A stretch of DNA of 64,000 nucleotides from Janthinobacterium sp. PAMC25594 (GTDB lineage Bacteria > Pseudomonadota > Gammaproteobacteria > Burkholderiales > Burkholderiaceae_D), in NCBI RefSeq assembly GCF_019443505.1, contig NZ_CP080377.1, positions 3,782,001 to 3,846,000 of the forward strand, written 5' to 3'. Shown one piece after another: positions 33,144 to 43,446 of the stretch. The translations under genes were made by a program, and so were the position numbers. The first letter of the stretch is position 1. Each line of letters begins with the position of its first letter. The notes beneath the pieces are model-generated. The model was not told the DNA's origin. It was given only the letters and a program-made list of their open reading frames with translations, and made no database searches.

Positions 33144-34322
33144 TTAGTCGCGTTCGATCGCTAGGGCGACACCCATGCCGCCGCCGATGCACAGCGCTGC
33201 CAGGCCCTTCTTGGCGTCGCGGCGGATCATTTCGTGGATCAGGGTGACCAGGATGCGCGCGCCGGAGGCGCCGATCGGGTGGCCGATGGCAATCGCGCCG
33301 CCATTCACGTTGATCTTGCTGGTATCCCAGCCCATTTCCTTGTTGACGGCAATCGCTTGCGCGGCAAACGCTTCATTGATTTCCATCAAGTCCAGCTCTT
33401 CATGCGTCCAGCCGGCTTTTTTCAGGCACAGACGCGAAGCGGAGACAGGGCCCATGCCCATGACGGCCGGGTCCAGGCCCGACGAGGCGTAGGCCTTGAT
33501 GCGTGCCAGCGGCTTCAAGCCCAGTTCTTTCGCTTGCGAGGCCGACATCATGATGACGGCGGCGGCGCCATCGTTCAGGCCGGAAGCATTGCCGGCCGTG
33601 ACGGTGCCATCCTTGGCGAACGCGGGGCGCAGGCCGGTCAGCGATTCCAGGGTCGAGCCCGGCTTGATGTATTCGTCGCTGTCGAAGACCACGGTGCCTT
33701 TTTTGTTGGCGATTTCCAGCGGCAGGATTTCATCCTTGAACTTGCCCGCTTTTTGCGCCGCTTCCGCCTTCAGTTGCGACTGCAGCGCGAATTCATCCTG
33801 CTCGGCGCGCGTCACTTCGTATTTCTTGGCGACGTTTTCCGCCGTGATGCCCATGTGGTACTGGTTGTACACGTCCCACAGGCCGTCGACGATCATGGTG
33901 TCGACCATCTTGAAGTCGCCCATGCGGAAACCGTCGCGCGAGCCGTTCATCGCGTGCGGCGAGGCGCTCATGTTTTCCTGGCCACCAGCGATGATGATGT
34001 TGGCGTCGCCGCATTTGATCGCTTGCGCCGCCAGGTGCGTGGCCTTCAGGCCGCTGCCGCATACCTTGTTGATGGTGAATGCCGGGATGGAGCTGGGCAG
34101 GCCAGCCTTGATGACAGCCTGGCGCGCGGCGTTCTGGCCGACGGCAGCCGTCAGCACCTGGCCCAGGATCGCTTCGCCGATCAGGTTCGGGTCGATGCCG
34201 GTTTGTGCCAGCAAGCCCTTGATTACATGCGCGCCCAGTTCGGACGCAGGAATCTTGGCCAGACTGCCACCGAATTTGCCGACTGCGGTACGGCCGGCGG
34301 CCACGATTACGACATCATCCAT
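33144..34322 (-). CDS. phaA: Acetyl-CoA C-acetyltransferase (beta-ketothiolase)
   Basis: A 392-aa biosynthetic thiolase that condenses two acetyl-CoA into acetoacetyl-CoA. The acyl-carrying cysteine is in [14 protein letters not shown], the histidine in [16 protein letters not shown] and the second cysteine in [18 protein letters not shown] is 6 nt before the ATG. With phaB downstream and a phasin gene upstream on the same strand this is a polyhydroxybutyrate locus; the synthase phaC is not in the window. Confidence 0.96.
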   Translation of the reverse strand: MDDVVIVAAGRTAVGKFGGSLAKIPASELGAHVIKGLLAQTGIDPNLIGEAILGQVLTAAVGQNAARQAVIKAGLPSSIPAFTINKVCGSGLKATHLAAQAIKCGDANIIIAGGQENMSASPHAMNGSRDGFRMGDFKMVDTMIVDGLWDVYNQYHMGITAENVAKKYEVTRAEQDEFALQSQLKAEAAQKAGKFKDEILPLEIANKKGTVVFDSDEYIKPGSTLESLTGLRPAFAKDGTVTAGNASGLNDGAAAVIMMSASQAKELGLKPLARIKAYASSGLDPAVMGMGPVSASRLCLKKAGWTHEELDLMEINEAFAAQAIAVNKEMGWDTSKINVNGGAIAIGHPIGASGARILVTLIHEMIRRDAKKGLAALCIGGGMGVALAIERD

Positions 34323-34534
34323 TTATTTCTCCGATATGCAGGCCACGAGGGCCAAGGTCAAGGTATTAATACAATCCAATGAATCCGGGAAGACACAGCA
34401 AGCTGTGTTTCATTCTAGCGCGGCATACGCCGCAGTTCCAGCGCCACACCGCAGGCGGCGGCGATGGCAGCCTGCCTTGCGGTGGCGGCGGGCGGCCTGG
34501 CGCGGCGGATAGTCGCTGCCGGGCCGCAACGCGT

Positions 34535-35020
34535 CTATGTTTGACGAGCGGAACGCGTGTTTTTATTTTTATCATACCCTTCATCGGCGCCGCCGAAAGT
34601 GGTTTTTAGAAAATTATTGAAGGGAATAATCAGGGGCACGGGCGTTTGCTTTACCACCTGCACCAGTTCGCCAAATTTTTGACGCGATGCAGCAAACTCA
34701 CCCTTTGTCACAGTGTCGAATTTCTCCTGGGTTTCCTGAGCAACATCCTTTGCCTGACGGCCATATGCACCGATGCGTTCGATGGCCAGTTGCGACTGCG
34801 TGCGCGACAGTTCCAGCAGCGCTTGCGTATCCTTCGCGGACAGCAGCTGATTGCCCGCCACCGTAGCGGCCGCCAGCGCCGCGCGGGCCGCGTCGAGCTG
34901 CAAGTCCAGCACGCTGGCGCCGCTCTCGACGGCGGCTTGGGCATACGCTTGCGCGCTGATCAATTGTGCTTCCACCACGGCTTTGCCGGCCAGTGCCCAT
35001 TGCTCGGAAAATGAAAACAT
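34535..35020 (-). CDS. Phasin family protein
   Basis: A 161-aa helical, Ala- and Gln-rich protein matching the phasin_2 type (FSFSEQWALAGKAVVEAQLI, then SAKDTQALLELSRTQSQLAI). Phasins coat polyhydroxybutyrate granules and limit their size. GGAGG 7 nt before the ATG at 35020 fixes the start. It lies 212 bp upstream of phaA on the same strand, consistent with a granule role. Confidence 0.92.
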   Translation of the reverse strand: MFSFSEQWALAGKAVVEAQLISAQAYAQAAVESGASVLDLQLDAARAALAAATVAGNQLLSAKDTQALLELSRTQSQLAIERIGAYGRQAKDVAQETQEKFDTVTKGEFAASRQKFGELVQVVKQTPVPLIIPFNNFLKTTFGGADEGYDKNKNTRSARQT

Positions 35021-35149
35021 CGTGTTCCTCCCCAAAGAGTAGGCAGCGCCATGTTGCGCCGCACAGTGCTCAACTGTAAGCGGTGGTTCATTGCTGAACC
35101 TTGATATTTATCAAGCTTTGCTGTTGGTTTGTTTCCAACTCAACGTTGA

Positions 35150-36058
35150 TCAGGACAACAACTTGATACCATCGAGCGAGGCCGCGCACTGCTCGCGTAT
35201 CACGCTGACGAAATCGCGCACATACGCCTTGTCCTGCAACTGCTGCGGCACGGACACGTACAAGTCGCTCCACAGGCCGTGCTCGCCCACCGGACGCGCC
35301 ACCACATAATCGTAATCGACGTAATTCTTGATGGCCCAGTTCGGCAAGGCGGCGATGCCGCGCCGGCTCGCCACCAGTTGCAGCACGGCCACCGTCAGTT
35401 CCGCCGTGCGGCGTTCAAACTCGATGCCGGCAGGCCGCAGCACTTCGCGGATCAGATCGATGCGCTCTTCCGGCACGGGATAGGTGATCAGGGTCTCGCC
35501 CGTAAAGTCGGCCGCCACCAGCCGGCGCTGCGCCTGCAGCCGGTGCTTCTGCGCCATCACCACCAGCATTTCAAAGCGAAACAGGGGAAACACGGTGAAA
35601 TCGGGGCCATATGGCGAACCGATCACGAGATCGGCCTCGCCCGAGCGCAGCAAGTCCGCCGGTTCGCTGTGAAAGCCCGACACCAGGTCGATTTCCACTT
35701 CCGGCCAGCGCTGGCGGAACGCATCCATCACCGGCATCAGCCAGTCGAAGCAGGTATGGCATTCGAGCGCCACGCGCAACTGCCCCTTGTCGCCCTGCGA
35801 CAGGCGCGCCACGTCGCGCTCGGCCAGCTCGATCTCGGGCAGCAGCTTGTCGGCCAGCTCCAGCAGCCGGCTGCCCGTGGCCGTAAACGCGATCGGCATC
35901 GACTTGCGCTCGAACAAGGGCGCCTTGTAGCGCTCTTCCAGCAAGCGGATCTGGTGCGACAGCGCCGACTGGGTCAAATTGAGCAGCTGCGCGGCGCGCA
36001 CCAGGCTGCCGGACGAACGCAAGGCACTCAGGGTGCGCAGGTGGCGGATTTCTAGCAT
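35150..36058 (-). CDS. metR: LysR-family regulator MetR
   Basis: A 302-aa regulator. The N-terminal winged helix ([36 protein letters not shown]) and C-terminal effector-binding domain ([38 protein letters not shown]) match MetR, which activates methionine genes in response to homocysteine. It is divergent from metE with a perfect MetR box in the 118-bp gap, the standard arrangement. Confidence 0.95.
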   Translation of the reverse strand: MLEIRHLRTLSALRSSGSLVRAAQLLNLTQSALSHQIRLLEERYKAPLFERKSMPIAFTATGSRLLELADKLLPEIELAERDVARLSQGDKGQLRVALECHTCFDWLMPVMDAFRQRWPEVEIDLVSGFHSEPADLLRSGEADLVIGSPYGPDFTVFPLFRFEMLVVMAQKHRLQAQRRLVAADFTGETLITYPVPEERIDLIREVLRPAGIEFERRTAELTVAVLQLVASRRGIAALPNWAIKNYVDYDYVVARPVGEHGLWSDLYVSVPQQLQDKAYVRDFVSVIREQCAASLDGIKLLS

Positions 36059-36079
36059 CGGGAAATGGGGGGATGTACG

Positions 36080-36092
36080 TGAATTATTTTCA
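36080..36092. promoter_or_regulatory. MetR binding site
   Basis: TGAATTATTTTCA fits the MetR consensus TGAA-N5-TTCA exactly. It lies 22 bp upstream of the metR start and 85 bp upstream of metE, where it could activate metE and repress metR. Confidence 0.85.
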
Positions 36093-36176
36093 TGTTATTC
36101 GGCAAAATGTTTCGTTTTGATTATAGACCAAGTTGCCGCACACTCTAGCGCACTCACATTAAATCTCGATGACATC

Positions 36177-38507
36177 ATGCCCATTCGTACCCACATCCTT
36201 GGCTTTCCCCGTATCGGCGCCGCGCGTGAACTGAAACTGGCACTGGAAAGCCACTGGCGTGGCGAAGTGTCCGAGGCCGCCCTGGAAGCGACGGGCCAGC
36301 AACTGCGCGCGCGCCACTGGGCGCAGCAACGCGATGCCGGGCTCGATTACGTCACCGTGGGCGACTTCGCCTTGTACGACCAGGTGGCCAACCATATCCA
36401 GCTGTTGGGCTGCGAACCGGCGCGTTTCAACTTTACGCCGGAGCAATCGCCGCTGGCGCGCTATTTCAGCATGGCGCGCGGTGCAGCAACGCAGGCGCAA
36501 CACGCGCACTGCGGCCACGCGCACCATAGCAACGCCGCAGGCACGGCCGCGCTGGAAATGACCAAGTGGTTTGACACCAATTACCACTATCTGGTGCCCG
36601 AATTGTCGCCGCAGACCCAATTTTCGCTGGCTGGCGAGCGCCTGCTGGCGGAAGTGGCCGAGGCGCAAGCGCTCGGCCACCAGGTCAAGGCAGCCCTGAT
36701 CGGCCCCCTCACCTTCCTCTGGCTGGGCAAGGAAAAGACGCCGGGCGAGTCGGGATTCCATCGTCTGGCCCTGCTGGAACAATTGCTGCCCGTGTACGGC
36801 GCCCTGCTCGACCGCCTGAAACAGCAAGGCGTGACGTGGGTGCAGCTCGATGAACCGATTTTGGGCCTGGACTTGCCCCACGCCTGGCGCAGCGCTGTTG
36901 AGAGCACCTACTGGCAACTGAACCAGGTGGGCGTGAATATCTTGCTGGCCACATATTTCTCACCGCTGGAAGAAAACCTCAGCCTGACCTGCCGCCTGCC
37001 CGTGGCCGGCCTGCACGTGGACGGCATCCGCGCGCCGCATGAATTGATCAGCGTGACGGACTGGCTGCCCGCGCATAAAGTCTTGTCGATCGGCATCGTC
37101 GACGGGCGCAACATCTGGCGCACCGACCTCGACGCCGCCCTGGCCGTGCTGCAGCCGCTGGCAGCCAAGCGCAATGGCCAGCTGTGGCTGGCGCCGTCGT
37201 GCTCGCTGCTGCACGTGCCGTTCAGCCTGGAAGCGGAAACGGCGCTCGACGGCGAGATCAAGAGCTGGCTGGCGTTTGCCACGGAAAAGCTGGCGGAACT
37301 GTCCCTGCTCAAGGGGGCACTGGAAGGCCAGTCCGACGCCGCCGCGCTGGCCGCATTGGCCAGTTCCCGCCTGGCCATCGCCGGGCGGCGCGCCAGCCCC
37401 CGCGTCCACCGGGCATCGGTGGCGCGGCGCCTGCAAGCGCTCACGCCCACCGTCGACCGCCGCGATTCCAGCTTCCCGCTGCGCCAGGCCGTGCAGCGCG
37501 CGCGTTTCCAGCTGCCCGACTTCCCGACGACGACCATCGGCTCCTTCCCGCAGACGGCGGCCATTCGCGCCGCCCGCGCCAGCCATCAACGGGGCGAACT
37601 GGCCAGCGCCGAGTATGAAAGCCAGATGCGCGCCGAAATCGCCCACGCCGTGGGGCGCCAGGAAGCGCTGGGCCTGGACGTGCTGGTGCATGGCGAAGCG
37701 GAACGCAACGACATGGTCGAATACTTTGGCGAGCAACTCGACGGGTTCGCCTTCACGCGCCTGGGCTGGGTGCAATCGTACGGCTCGCGCTGTGTGAAAC
37801 CGCCCGTCATCTACGGCGACGTGCAGCGCCCGGCCGCCATGACCGTCGCATGGACGGTGCACGCGCAAAGCCTGACGCATAAACCCATGAAGGGCATGCT
37901 GACGGGTCCCGTCACGCTCTTGCAATGGTCGTTCGTGCGCGACGACCAGCCGCGCGCCAGCACGGCGCTGCAGTTGGCCCTGGCCATCCGCGACGAGGTG
38001 CAAGACCTGGAAACGGCCGGCATCGGCATCATCCAGATCGACGAGCCGGCCATCCGCGAAGGCTTGCCGCTGCGCCGCGGCCAGTCGGACGCCTACCTGG
38101 ACTGGGCCACGCGCGCCTTCCGCATCGCCGCGTCCGTGGTCAGCGACGCGACGCAGATCCACACGCACATGTGCTATGCGCAGTTCAACGACATCCTGCC
38201 GCAGATCGCCGCCATGGATGCCGACGTCATCACCTTGGAGACGAGCCGCTCGGACATGGAGTTGCTGACGGGCTTGGGCCAGTTCCAGTATCAGAACGAA
38301 ATCGGCCCCGGCGTGTACGACATCCATTCGCCGCGCATCCCCTCGACCGTCGACATGGTGCGCTTGCTGCAAAAAGCCAGCGCCGTCATTCCGCCAGCCA
38401 ACTTGTGGGTGAACCCGGACTGCGGCCTGAAGACGCGCGGCTGGGCGGAAACGGAAACCGCGTTGCGTAATATGGTGGAGGCGGCGCGCCAGATGCGCGC
38501 GGCTTGA
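36177..38507 (+). CDS. metE: Cobalamin-independent methionine synthase
   Basis: A 776-aa enzyme that transfers a methyl group from 5-methyltetrahydropteroyltriglutamate to homocysteine. Two TIM-barrel halves are present; the C-terminal one has [10 protein letters not shown], the zinc residues in [11 protein letters not shown] (His, Cys) and [11 protein letters not shown] (Cys), and the aspartate in [11 protein letters not shown]. The start [14 protein letters not shown] is standard. Oddity: after [12 protein letters not shown] there is a His-rich insertion (HAHCGHAHH, residues about 104-112) before the conserved [12 protein letters not shown]; it is absent from E. coli MetE as I remember it. 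Probably controlled by MetR. Confidence 0.96.
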   Translation: MPIRTHILGFPRIGAARELKLALESHWRGEVSEAALEATGQQLRARHWAQQRDAGLDYVTVGDFALYDQVANHIQLLGCEPARFNFTPEQSPLARYFSMARGAATQAQHAHCGHAHHSNAAGTAALEMTKWFDTNYHYLVPELSPQTQFSLAGERLLAEVAEAQALGHQVKAALIGPLTFLWLGKEKTPGESGFHRLALLEQLLPVYGALLDRLKQQGVTWVQLDEPILGLDLPHAWRSAVESTYWQLNQVGVNILLATYFSPLEENLSLTCRLPVAGLHVDGIRAPHELISVTDWLPAHKVLSIGIVDGRNIWRTDLDAALAVLQPLAAKRNGQLWLAPSCSLLHVPFSLEAETALDGEIKSWLAFATEKLAELSLLKGALEGQSDAAALAALASSRLAIAGRRASPRVHRASVARRLQALTPTVDRRDSSFPLRQAVQRARFQLPDFPTTTIGSFPQTAAIRAARASHQRGELASAEYESQMRAEIAHAVGRQEALGLDVLVHGEAERNDMVEYFGEQLDGFAFTRLGWVQSYGSRCVKPPVIYGDVQRPAAMTVAWTVHAQSLTHKPMKGMLTGPVTLLQWSFVRDDQPRASTALQLALAIRDEVQDLETAGIGIIQIDEPAIREGLPLRRGQSDAYLDWATRAFRIAASVVSDATQIHTHMCYAQFNDILPQIAAMDADVITLETSRSDMELLTGLGQFQYQNEIGPGVYDIHSPRIPSTVDMVRLLQKASAVIPPANLWVNPDCGLKTRGWAETETALRNMVEAARQMRAA

Positions 38508-38548
38508 TCCGGGACCGCGCCGTCAGGGCGCATTCTCAGCTGCTCTTG

Positions 38549-38589
38549 GGGCGGCGCAGCGGTTTTCCGGGGCGCCGCCCTTGTTTTTT
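38549..38589 (+). terminator. Rho-independent terminator of metE
   Basis: GGGCGGCGC (38549-38557) and GCGCCGCCC (38572-38580) followed by TTGTTTTTT, 42 bp past the stop codon. Confidence 0.85.
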
Positions 38590-38729
38590 GACAAGAAGTC
38601 ACTGTTGCCCTGCGGAATAGCACACTCCAGGTCCCTGACGCTGATTTTTTTGCAGTAGAATGCAAGAAATTTACTGCTCCCATTGTTGCCGTACGGAACA
38701 TCTGGCCTGCCGCAGTTTCACTTTGATAA

Positions 38730-39473
38730 ATGTTTATGTCCAAAAGCCCGTCGCAGAAGCCTATCGAAATCAAGATTTCCACCGTCGTCGCCGTTTCCGC
38801 CATTGTCCATAGCGCCGATACGCAGGCACTCGATGCCGCCTTGCGCGACATGACGGGAGGCGTGGCGGACTTTTTCGAAGATGACCTGGCCGTGCTGGAC
38901 GTGGCCGACTTGCCGCCTGGCGGCATGCCCGTCGATTGGGCGTCCCTGGTGGCCCTGCTGAAAAAATACCGTTTGAATGCCGTGGCCGTGCGCAATGCGC
39001 CGGCCGAGATGCAGGACGCCATCCTGGCGCAAGGCTTGAGCCTCGATAGCGGCAAGACGCGCGACGATGCGCCGCCCAAGGATACGCCCACGGCGGCCGC
39101 CCAGGCGGGCGCCGAAGCGCAAGTGATGGTGATCGACACGCCCGTGCGTGCGGGCCAGCGCATTTATGCGCGCGGCTGCGACCTGATCATCACCGCCGTG
39201 GTCAACAATGGCGCCGAAATCATCGCCGACGGCAGCATCCATGTGTATTCCTCGCTGTATGGCCGCGCGCTGGCCGGCGCCTCGGGCAATGCCCAGGCGC
39301 GCATTTTTGCGCTGGCCATGGAGCCGGAACTGGTGTCGATCGCCGGCGTCTACCGCACGTTCGAGGATGGTTTCCCGGCGGAAATGGCACGCGGACCCGC
39401 GCAAATTCGTTTGGCTGGAGACAGAATCGATATACACTCTGTCAATCCGGTCACTCCCGTGAACCGCTCTTAA
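38730..39473 (+). CDS. minC: Septum site-determining protein MinC
   Basis: A 247-aa inhibitor of FtsZ polymerisation. An N-terminal FtsZ-binding domain (about 8-100), a Pro/Ala-rich linker (TRDDAPPKDTPTAAAQ) and the C-terminal beta-helix (about 130-240: VRAGQRIYARGCDLIITAVV, IADGSIHVYSSLYGRALAGA) that binds MinD. Two start codons (38730 and 38736) are possible. First gene of minCDE. Confidence 0.95.
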   Translation: MFMSKSPSQKPIEIKISTVVAVSAIVHSADTQALDAALRDMTGGVADFFEDDLAVLDVADLPPGGMPVDWASLVALLKKYRLNAVAVRNAPAEMQDAILAQGLSLDSGKTRDDAPPKDTPTAAAQAGAEAQVMVIDTPVRAGQRIYARGCDLIITAVVNNGAEIIADGSIHVYSSLYGRALAGASGNAQARIFALAMEPELVSIAGVYRTFEDGFPAEMARGPAQIRLAGDRIDIHSVNPVTPVNRS

Positions 39474-39510
39474 GCTGCACAATTCAAGAGATATCTGAAA
39501 AGGATTATTT

Positions 39511-40326
39511 GTGGCAAGAATTATTGTTGTGACGTCCGGCAAGGGCGGTGTCGGCAAGACGACCTCTAGCGCCAGTTTTTCCACTGGCCTGGCCCTGCGC
39601 GGCCACAAGACAGCCGTGCTCGATTTTGACGTGGGTCTGCGTAACCTCGACCTGATCATGGGTTGCGAGCGCCGCGTCGTCTACGACCTGATCAATGTGA
39701 TCAACAAGGAAGCCACGCTGAACCAGGCCCTGATCAAGGACAAGCACTGCGACAACCTGTTCATCCTGCCCGCCTCGCAGACGCGCGACAAGGATGCCTT
39801 GTCGGAAGAAGGCGTGGAACGCGTGTTGAACGACCTGATCAACATGGGTTTCGAGTTCATCATCTGCGATTCGCCGGCCGGCATCGAGCATGGCGCGCTG
39901 ATGGCGCTGACGTTTGCCGACGAAGCCATCATCGTCACCAACCCGGAAGTGTCGTCGGTGCGCGATTCGGACCGCATCCTCGGTATCCTGCAAGCCAAGT
40001 CGCGCCGCGCGCAGACGGGCGGCGAACCGGTCAAGGAACATTTGCTGATCACCCGTTACTCGCCGAAACGCGTGGAATCGGATGAAATGCTGTCTTACCA
40101 GGACGTGCAGGAAATCCTGCGCATCCCGCTGGTGGGCATCATTCCGGAATCGGAACAAGTGCTGGCCGCCTCGAACCAGGGTAATCCGGCCATCCATTTC
40201 AAGGGCACGGACGTGGCGCAAGCCTATGAAGACGTGGTCTCGCGTTTCCTCGGCGAAGAGGTCGAGTTGCGCTTTACCAACTATGAAAAGCCTGGATTAC
40301 TCCAGCGCATTTTTGGGGCGAAGTGA
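39511..40326 (+). CDS. minD: Septum site-determining ATPase MinD
   Basis: A 271-aa membrane-associated ParA/MinD-family ATPase that recruits MinC and oscillates with MinE. The deviant Walker [13 protein letters not shown] (about 10-21), switch regions ([27 protein letters not shown]) and the C-terminal amphipathic membrane helix (LLQRIFGAK) are present. It starts with GTG at 39511. One base separates it from minE. Confidence 0.97.
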   Translation: MARIIVVTSGKGGVGKTTSSASFSTGLALRGHKTAVLDFDVGLRNLDLIMGCERRVVYDLINVINKEATLNQALIKDKHCDNLFILPASQTRDKDALSEEGVERVLNDLINMGFEFIICDSPAGIEHGALMALTFADEAIIVTNPEVSSVRDSDRILGILQAKSRRAQTGGEPVKEHLLITRYSPKRVESDEMLSYQDVQEILRIPLVGIIPESEQVLAASNQGNPAIHFKGTDVAQAYEDVVSRFLGEEVELRFTNYEKPGLLQRIFGAK

Positions 40327-40327
40327 T

Positions 40328-40579
40328 ATGGCCTTGCTTTCTTTCCTGTTCCCTCCCAAGCCGAAGACGGCGACCGCCGCCAAGGAACGCCTGCAGATCA
40401 TCATCGCCCGCGAACGCAGCGGCCGCGGTGGTCCGGACTTCCTGCCCGCCCTGCACAAGGAATTGATCGCCGTCATTTCCAAGTACACCAAGGTCAATGC
40501 CGACGACATCAAGATCTCGCTGGACCGCCAGGGCAACCTGGAGGTACTCGACGTCAATGTGGTGCTGCCGGACGCGTAG
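40328..40579 (+). CDS. minE: Cell division topological specificity factor MinE
   Basis: An 83-aa protein that stimulates MinD ATPase. The membrane/MinD-binding start ([20 protein letters not shown]), the anti-MinCD region ([12 protein letters not shown]) and the dimerising topological domain ([19 protein letters not shown]) are complete. The ATG at 40328 follows minD by 1 bp. A terminator ends the operon at 40617. Confidence 0.97.
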   Translation: MALLSFLFPPKPKTATAAKERLQIIIARERSGRGGPDFLPALHKELIAVISKYTKVNADDIKISLDRQGNLEVLDVNVVLPDA

Positions 40580-40616
40580 AGCTGGCCAAGCAGCGGGCAA
40601 AAACAGTACTATAATC

Positions 40617-40646
40617 AAAGGGTTGACATTCAGTCAGCCCTTTTCG
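40617..40646 (+). terminator. Rho-independent terminator of minCDE
   Basis: AAAGGGTTGAC (40617-40627), loop ATTCA, GTCAGCCCTTT (40633-40643) plus T; one G-T pair. It lies 37 bp past minE and 45 bp before ptuA, isolating the two transcripts. Confidence 0.82.
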
Positions 40647-40690
40647 CGTTGTCCCCGACGACATTCACCTATGCTGCACTGGAGTCAACA

Positions 40691-42139
40691 TTGAAAATCG
40701 AACGGATCACTCTGCAGAATTTCCGTTGCTTTGAAAATGTGCAGCTCGCTTTCGATCCCCGGTTGACCGTCATCGTCGCACTCAACGGCCAGGGCAAATC
40801 GTCCCTGCTCGATGCGATCAAGATTGCCTTGTGGCCGTATCTTGCCGGTTTCGACCTGGGCAGCATGTCGCTCGACACCACCGGCATACAGATCGACGAT
40901 GTGTTGCGCGAAAAACTGGCAGCGCATCAGATGGAATGGCGCCTGCCTTGCGTGATTGAATCGTTTGGCACTATTGAGCCGATGGTCCATAAGGCAGATA
41001 AAATGGATTTACGGTGGCACGAAAAACGCCGCCGTGACAGCGTCAAAAAAGCCAGTAAAACAAAAAACGTTGTTTTCTTGAATGAGACAGCATTGAATAC
41101 CTATGCGCAAGCATTGGAACGTCGTGTGTTTGACAACGGGCAAGTCGAAGAAGACAATTTACCCATGCTGGGTTATTACGGCACGGGCCGGCTGTGGAGC
41201 CAGAAGAAACTGGCCGGCAAATCCGAGAAAGTGGACCAGGCATCGTTTTCGCGCACCTGGGCCTATCGCGATTGCCTGGCGCCTTCGTCGAGCTACAAGG
41301 ACTTTGCCCAGTGGTACACGCGGGTATTCAAGGCGCTCAGGGATGCCCAGATCCGCAATCTCGAAAAGAGACTGGGGGCCGAGGCGGAGGTCGCCGACGA
41401 TCTGCTTGCACCGGTACGCGCCGTCCAGCAGGCCATCGACGTGATTCTGGAACCGCATACAGGCTGGCATTGGCTGGAATATAGCGCCGAACACGACGAT
41501 CTGGTACTGGAGCACCCTGATCAGGGCAAGCTCAAGGTAAGCCAACTCAGCGATGGCATACGCAATATGCTGGCGCTCGTCGGTGACATCGCCTACCGCT
41601 GCTACAAGCTCAATACCCACCATGGCGACAGAGCGGCCCTGCTGACGCATGGCATCGTCATGATCGACGAAATCGACATGCATTTGCACCCGGAGTGGCA
41701 GCAGACCGTGTTACCCGATTTACTAAAGGCATTCCCGAATCTCCAGTTCATCGTGACCACCCACAGTCCGCAAATGCTGAGCAGCGTCGACGCGCACTGC
41801 ATACGCCGGCTCGATTGGGAACGGGACGAAGAAAGCGGGCGCCAGCGCATGGTGGTCAATACGATCGAGCAACAAACCATGGGCGTGGCCAGCTCGGACG
41901 TACTGGCCAATGTGATGGGTATCAATCCCGTTCCCGATGTCGAGCCGGCTCGCCAACTCAGTCACTACATGGCGTTAATTCAGCAGAACTTGCATGACGA
42001 GCCTGGTGGCAAGGCGCTCCGTGAAGAACTGAACGTGCATTTCGGTGCCGACCATCCAAAAATGCTGGAGTGCGATCGCCTGATACGCCTGCAAGCCTTC
42101 AAACGCAAACTACCGTTGCACGAGACTGGTGATGCATAA
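40691..42139 (+). CDS. ptuA: Septu defence ATPase PtuA
   Basis: A 482-aa ABC/OLD-type ATPase of anti-phage Septu systems. Walker A NGQGKSS (32-38), ABC signature LSDG (286-289), Walker B VMIDEID (323-329) and the H-loop TTHS with its histidine (358) are present, with a long middle insertion (about 80-260) typical of PtuA. By published work PtuA assembles with the HNH nuclease PtuB and triggers DNA cleavage during phage infection. Start: TTG at 40691 with GGAG 6 nt upstream; an upstream TTG (40649) lacks a ribosome site. It overlaps ptuB by 8 bp. Local AT-rich stretches (about 41040-41100) contrast with minE and suggest acquisition by transfer. Confidence 0.86.
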   Translation: MKIERITLQNFRCFENVQLAFDPRLTVIVALNGQGKSSLLDAIKIALWPYLAGFDLGSMSLDTTGIQIDDVLREKLAAHQMEWRLPCVIESFGTIEPMVHKADKMDLRWHEKRRRDSVKKASKTKNVVFLNETALNTYAQALERRVFDNGQVEEDNLPMLGYYGTGRLWSQKKLAGKSEKVDQASFSRTWAYRDCLAPSSSYKDFAQWYTRVFKALRDAQIRNLEKRLGAEAEVADDLLAPVRAVQQAIDVILEPHTGWHWLEYSAEHDDLVLEHPDQGKLKVSQLSDGIRNMLALVGDIAYRCYKLNTHHGDRAALLTHGIVMIDEIDMHLHPEWQQTVLPDLLKAFPNLQFIVTTHSPQMLSSVDAHCIRRLDWERDEESGRQRMVVNTIEQQTMGVASSDVLANVMGINPVPDVEPARQLSHYMALIQQNLHDEPGGKALREELNVHFGADHPKMLECDRLIRLQAFKRKLPLHETGDA

Positions 42140-42764
42140 GCTGCAACGCGGTACGGCGCCGGCGTGCCTGTCCACCTACCACCATGGCCGAGACAATTGG
42201 AATGCCGTCACGTTCGAAGACAAGCAAGAGATATGGGAAAAACTGAATGAGATGCAGCACCAGCACTGCGCCTATTGCGAAGGTTATTTACGCACCGACA
42301 AGAGGCATATCGAACACTTTCGTCAAAAGCGGCAGGATTCGAAGGTAACCTTTCTCTGGACAAATCTTTTTGGTTCCTGCAATCGACCGGACAACTGTGG
42401 CAAATTCAAGGATGAGCTGCCTCCTTACGATGTTGCCGACCTGATCAAACCGGACGAGGAAGACCCGGAACACTTTTTCCTGTTCGTCAGCGACGGCAGT
42501 GTAGCGGTTCGGGAAGGATTGAATGCCTTGGATAAAAGGCGTGCAATGGAAACCATACGCATCTTTAATCTCAACGGCGCCTTGCGCGAAAGACGACGCA
42601 CCGCCATCGCCGGTTATATCGACCAGGCAAGGGAAGTCCGGGAAATGGTAGCCTCAGGCGATTTCACCATAGCGGAAGGAAAAGCATTTTTAAAAGACGA
42701 ACTCGTCGCAACAGCGAATCAACCGTTTGCGACGGCTATCAAACACATTTTGATCCCTACATAA
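42132..42764 (+). CDS. ptuB: Septu defence HNH nuclease PtuB
   Basis: A 210-aa HNH endonuclease. CAYCE (46-50) gives the first zinc cysteines, RHIEHFRQK (58-66) the catalytic histidine region and NLFGSCNRPDNCGKFKD (78-94) the Asn and further cysteines of the HNH fold. This wording is shared with the retron- and Septu-associated HNH family. The ATG at 42132 lies inside the end of ptuA (8-bp overlap), so the two are translated together. No reverse transcriptase or retron RNA is nearby, so this is plain Septu. It is convergent with a DUF697-like gene 11 bp away. Confidence 0.86.
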   Translation: MHKLQRGTAPACLSTYHHGRDNWNAVTFEDKQEIWEKLNEMQHQHCAYCEGYLRTDKRHIEHFRQKRQDSKVTFLWTNLFGSCNRPDNCGKFKDELPPYDVADLIKPDEEDPEHFFLFVSDGSVAVREGLNALDKRRAMETIRIFNLNGALRERRRTAIAGYIDQAREVREMVASGDFTIAEGKAFLKDELVATANQPFATAIKHILIPT

Positions 42765-42775
42765 AAGAATCAGCT

Positions 42776-43279
42776 TTAACTCGGCCTGACGGTGAGCAAT
42801 TCCTGCGCCACCGCGGCGCAGGCATTCACGTGCTGGTTGCCGATCTGGCGGAACACGGCGTAGCCGATGGCCGCCGCCACCACCTGCCCGGCGAACGGCA
42901 CGAAGCGCGCCACCTGCTTGGTGGCAATCTTGACGCCACTGCGCTTGAGCAGCTGGAGGATCAGTTCGCGCGACACCAGCTTCCCTACCAGCATGCCACC
43001 CATGCCCACCGCAGCGCGGTAGGCCATCATCTTGAACTGCGGGTTGAGGCGCTCGATCTGCTCGGGCGTCAGGCCGAACTCGTGGTTGATATCGTTGATC
43101 AACATGGAAAACAGGCCGACATCGGACATCAGGTCGATGCCGGGAATGGGAATGGCCGAGGCGCCCGCCGACATCACGGCACGCCGCTGCACCAGGCGCC
43201 GGCAGCGCTCGCGCACTTGCTCGATTTCGGCACGACTGGCCGGTATCAGGGTCCAATCGGTACTGCTCTTGTCTGTCAT
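42776..43279 (-). CDS. DUF697/EcsC-like membrane-associated protein
   Basis: A 167-aa protein. SAGASAIPIPGIDLMSDVGL (about 36-55) and RFVPFAGQVVAAAIGYAVFR (about 120-140) are moderately hydrophobic helices with the PGxD pattern of DUF697/EcsC-type proteins, which attach to or cross the inner membrane. Function unknown. The start at 43279 has GGAG 8 nt upstream and removes an improbable extension. It is transcribed alone, toward the Septu genes. Confidence 0.7.
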   Translation of the reverse strand: MTDKSSTDWTLIPASRAEIEQVRERCRRLVQRRAVMSAGASAIPIPGIDLMSDVGLFSMLINDINHEFGLTPEQIERLNPQFKMMAYRAAVGMGGMLVGKLVSRELILQLLKRSGVKIATKQVARFVPFAGQVVAAAIGYAVFRQIGNQHVNACAAVAQELLTVRPS

Positions 43280-43446
43280 TGCCGTTTCTCCGCGGTGAGG
43301 GTAGATGAACAAGTGTAACGTAAAGAATACGGCCGCTGATTTCACTGGACACAGTTGCAATCTCTGTTATATTTCACTTGAGCATTCCTTAACATTACGA
43401 TAAGCAGAGCGGACCGTCTGTTTGTTGCTACACACTCCAGCCCATT

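Noticed and set aside
40580..40690. Retron RNA or reverse transcriptase next to ptuAB
   Set aside because: The gap holds only the minCDE terminator, and no RT domain is found on either side, so a retron-Septu hybrid is not supported.
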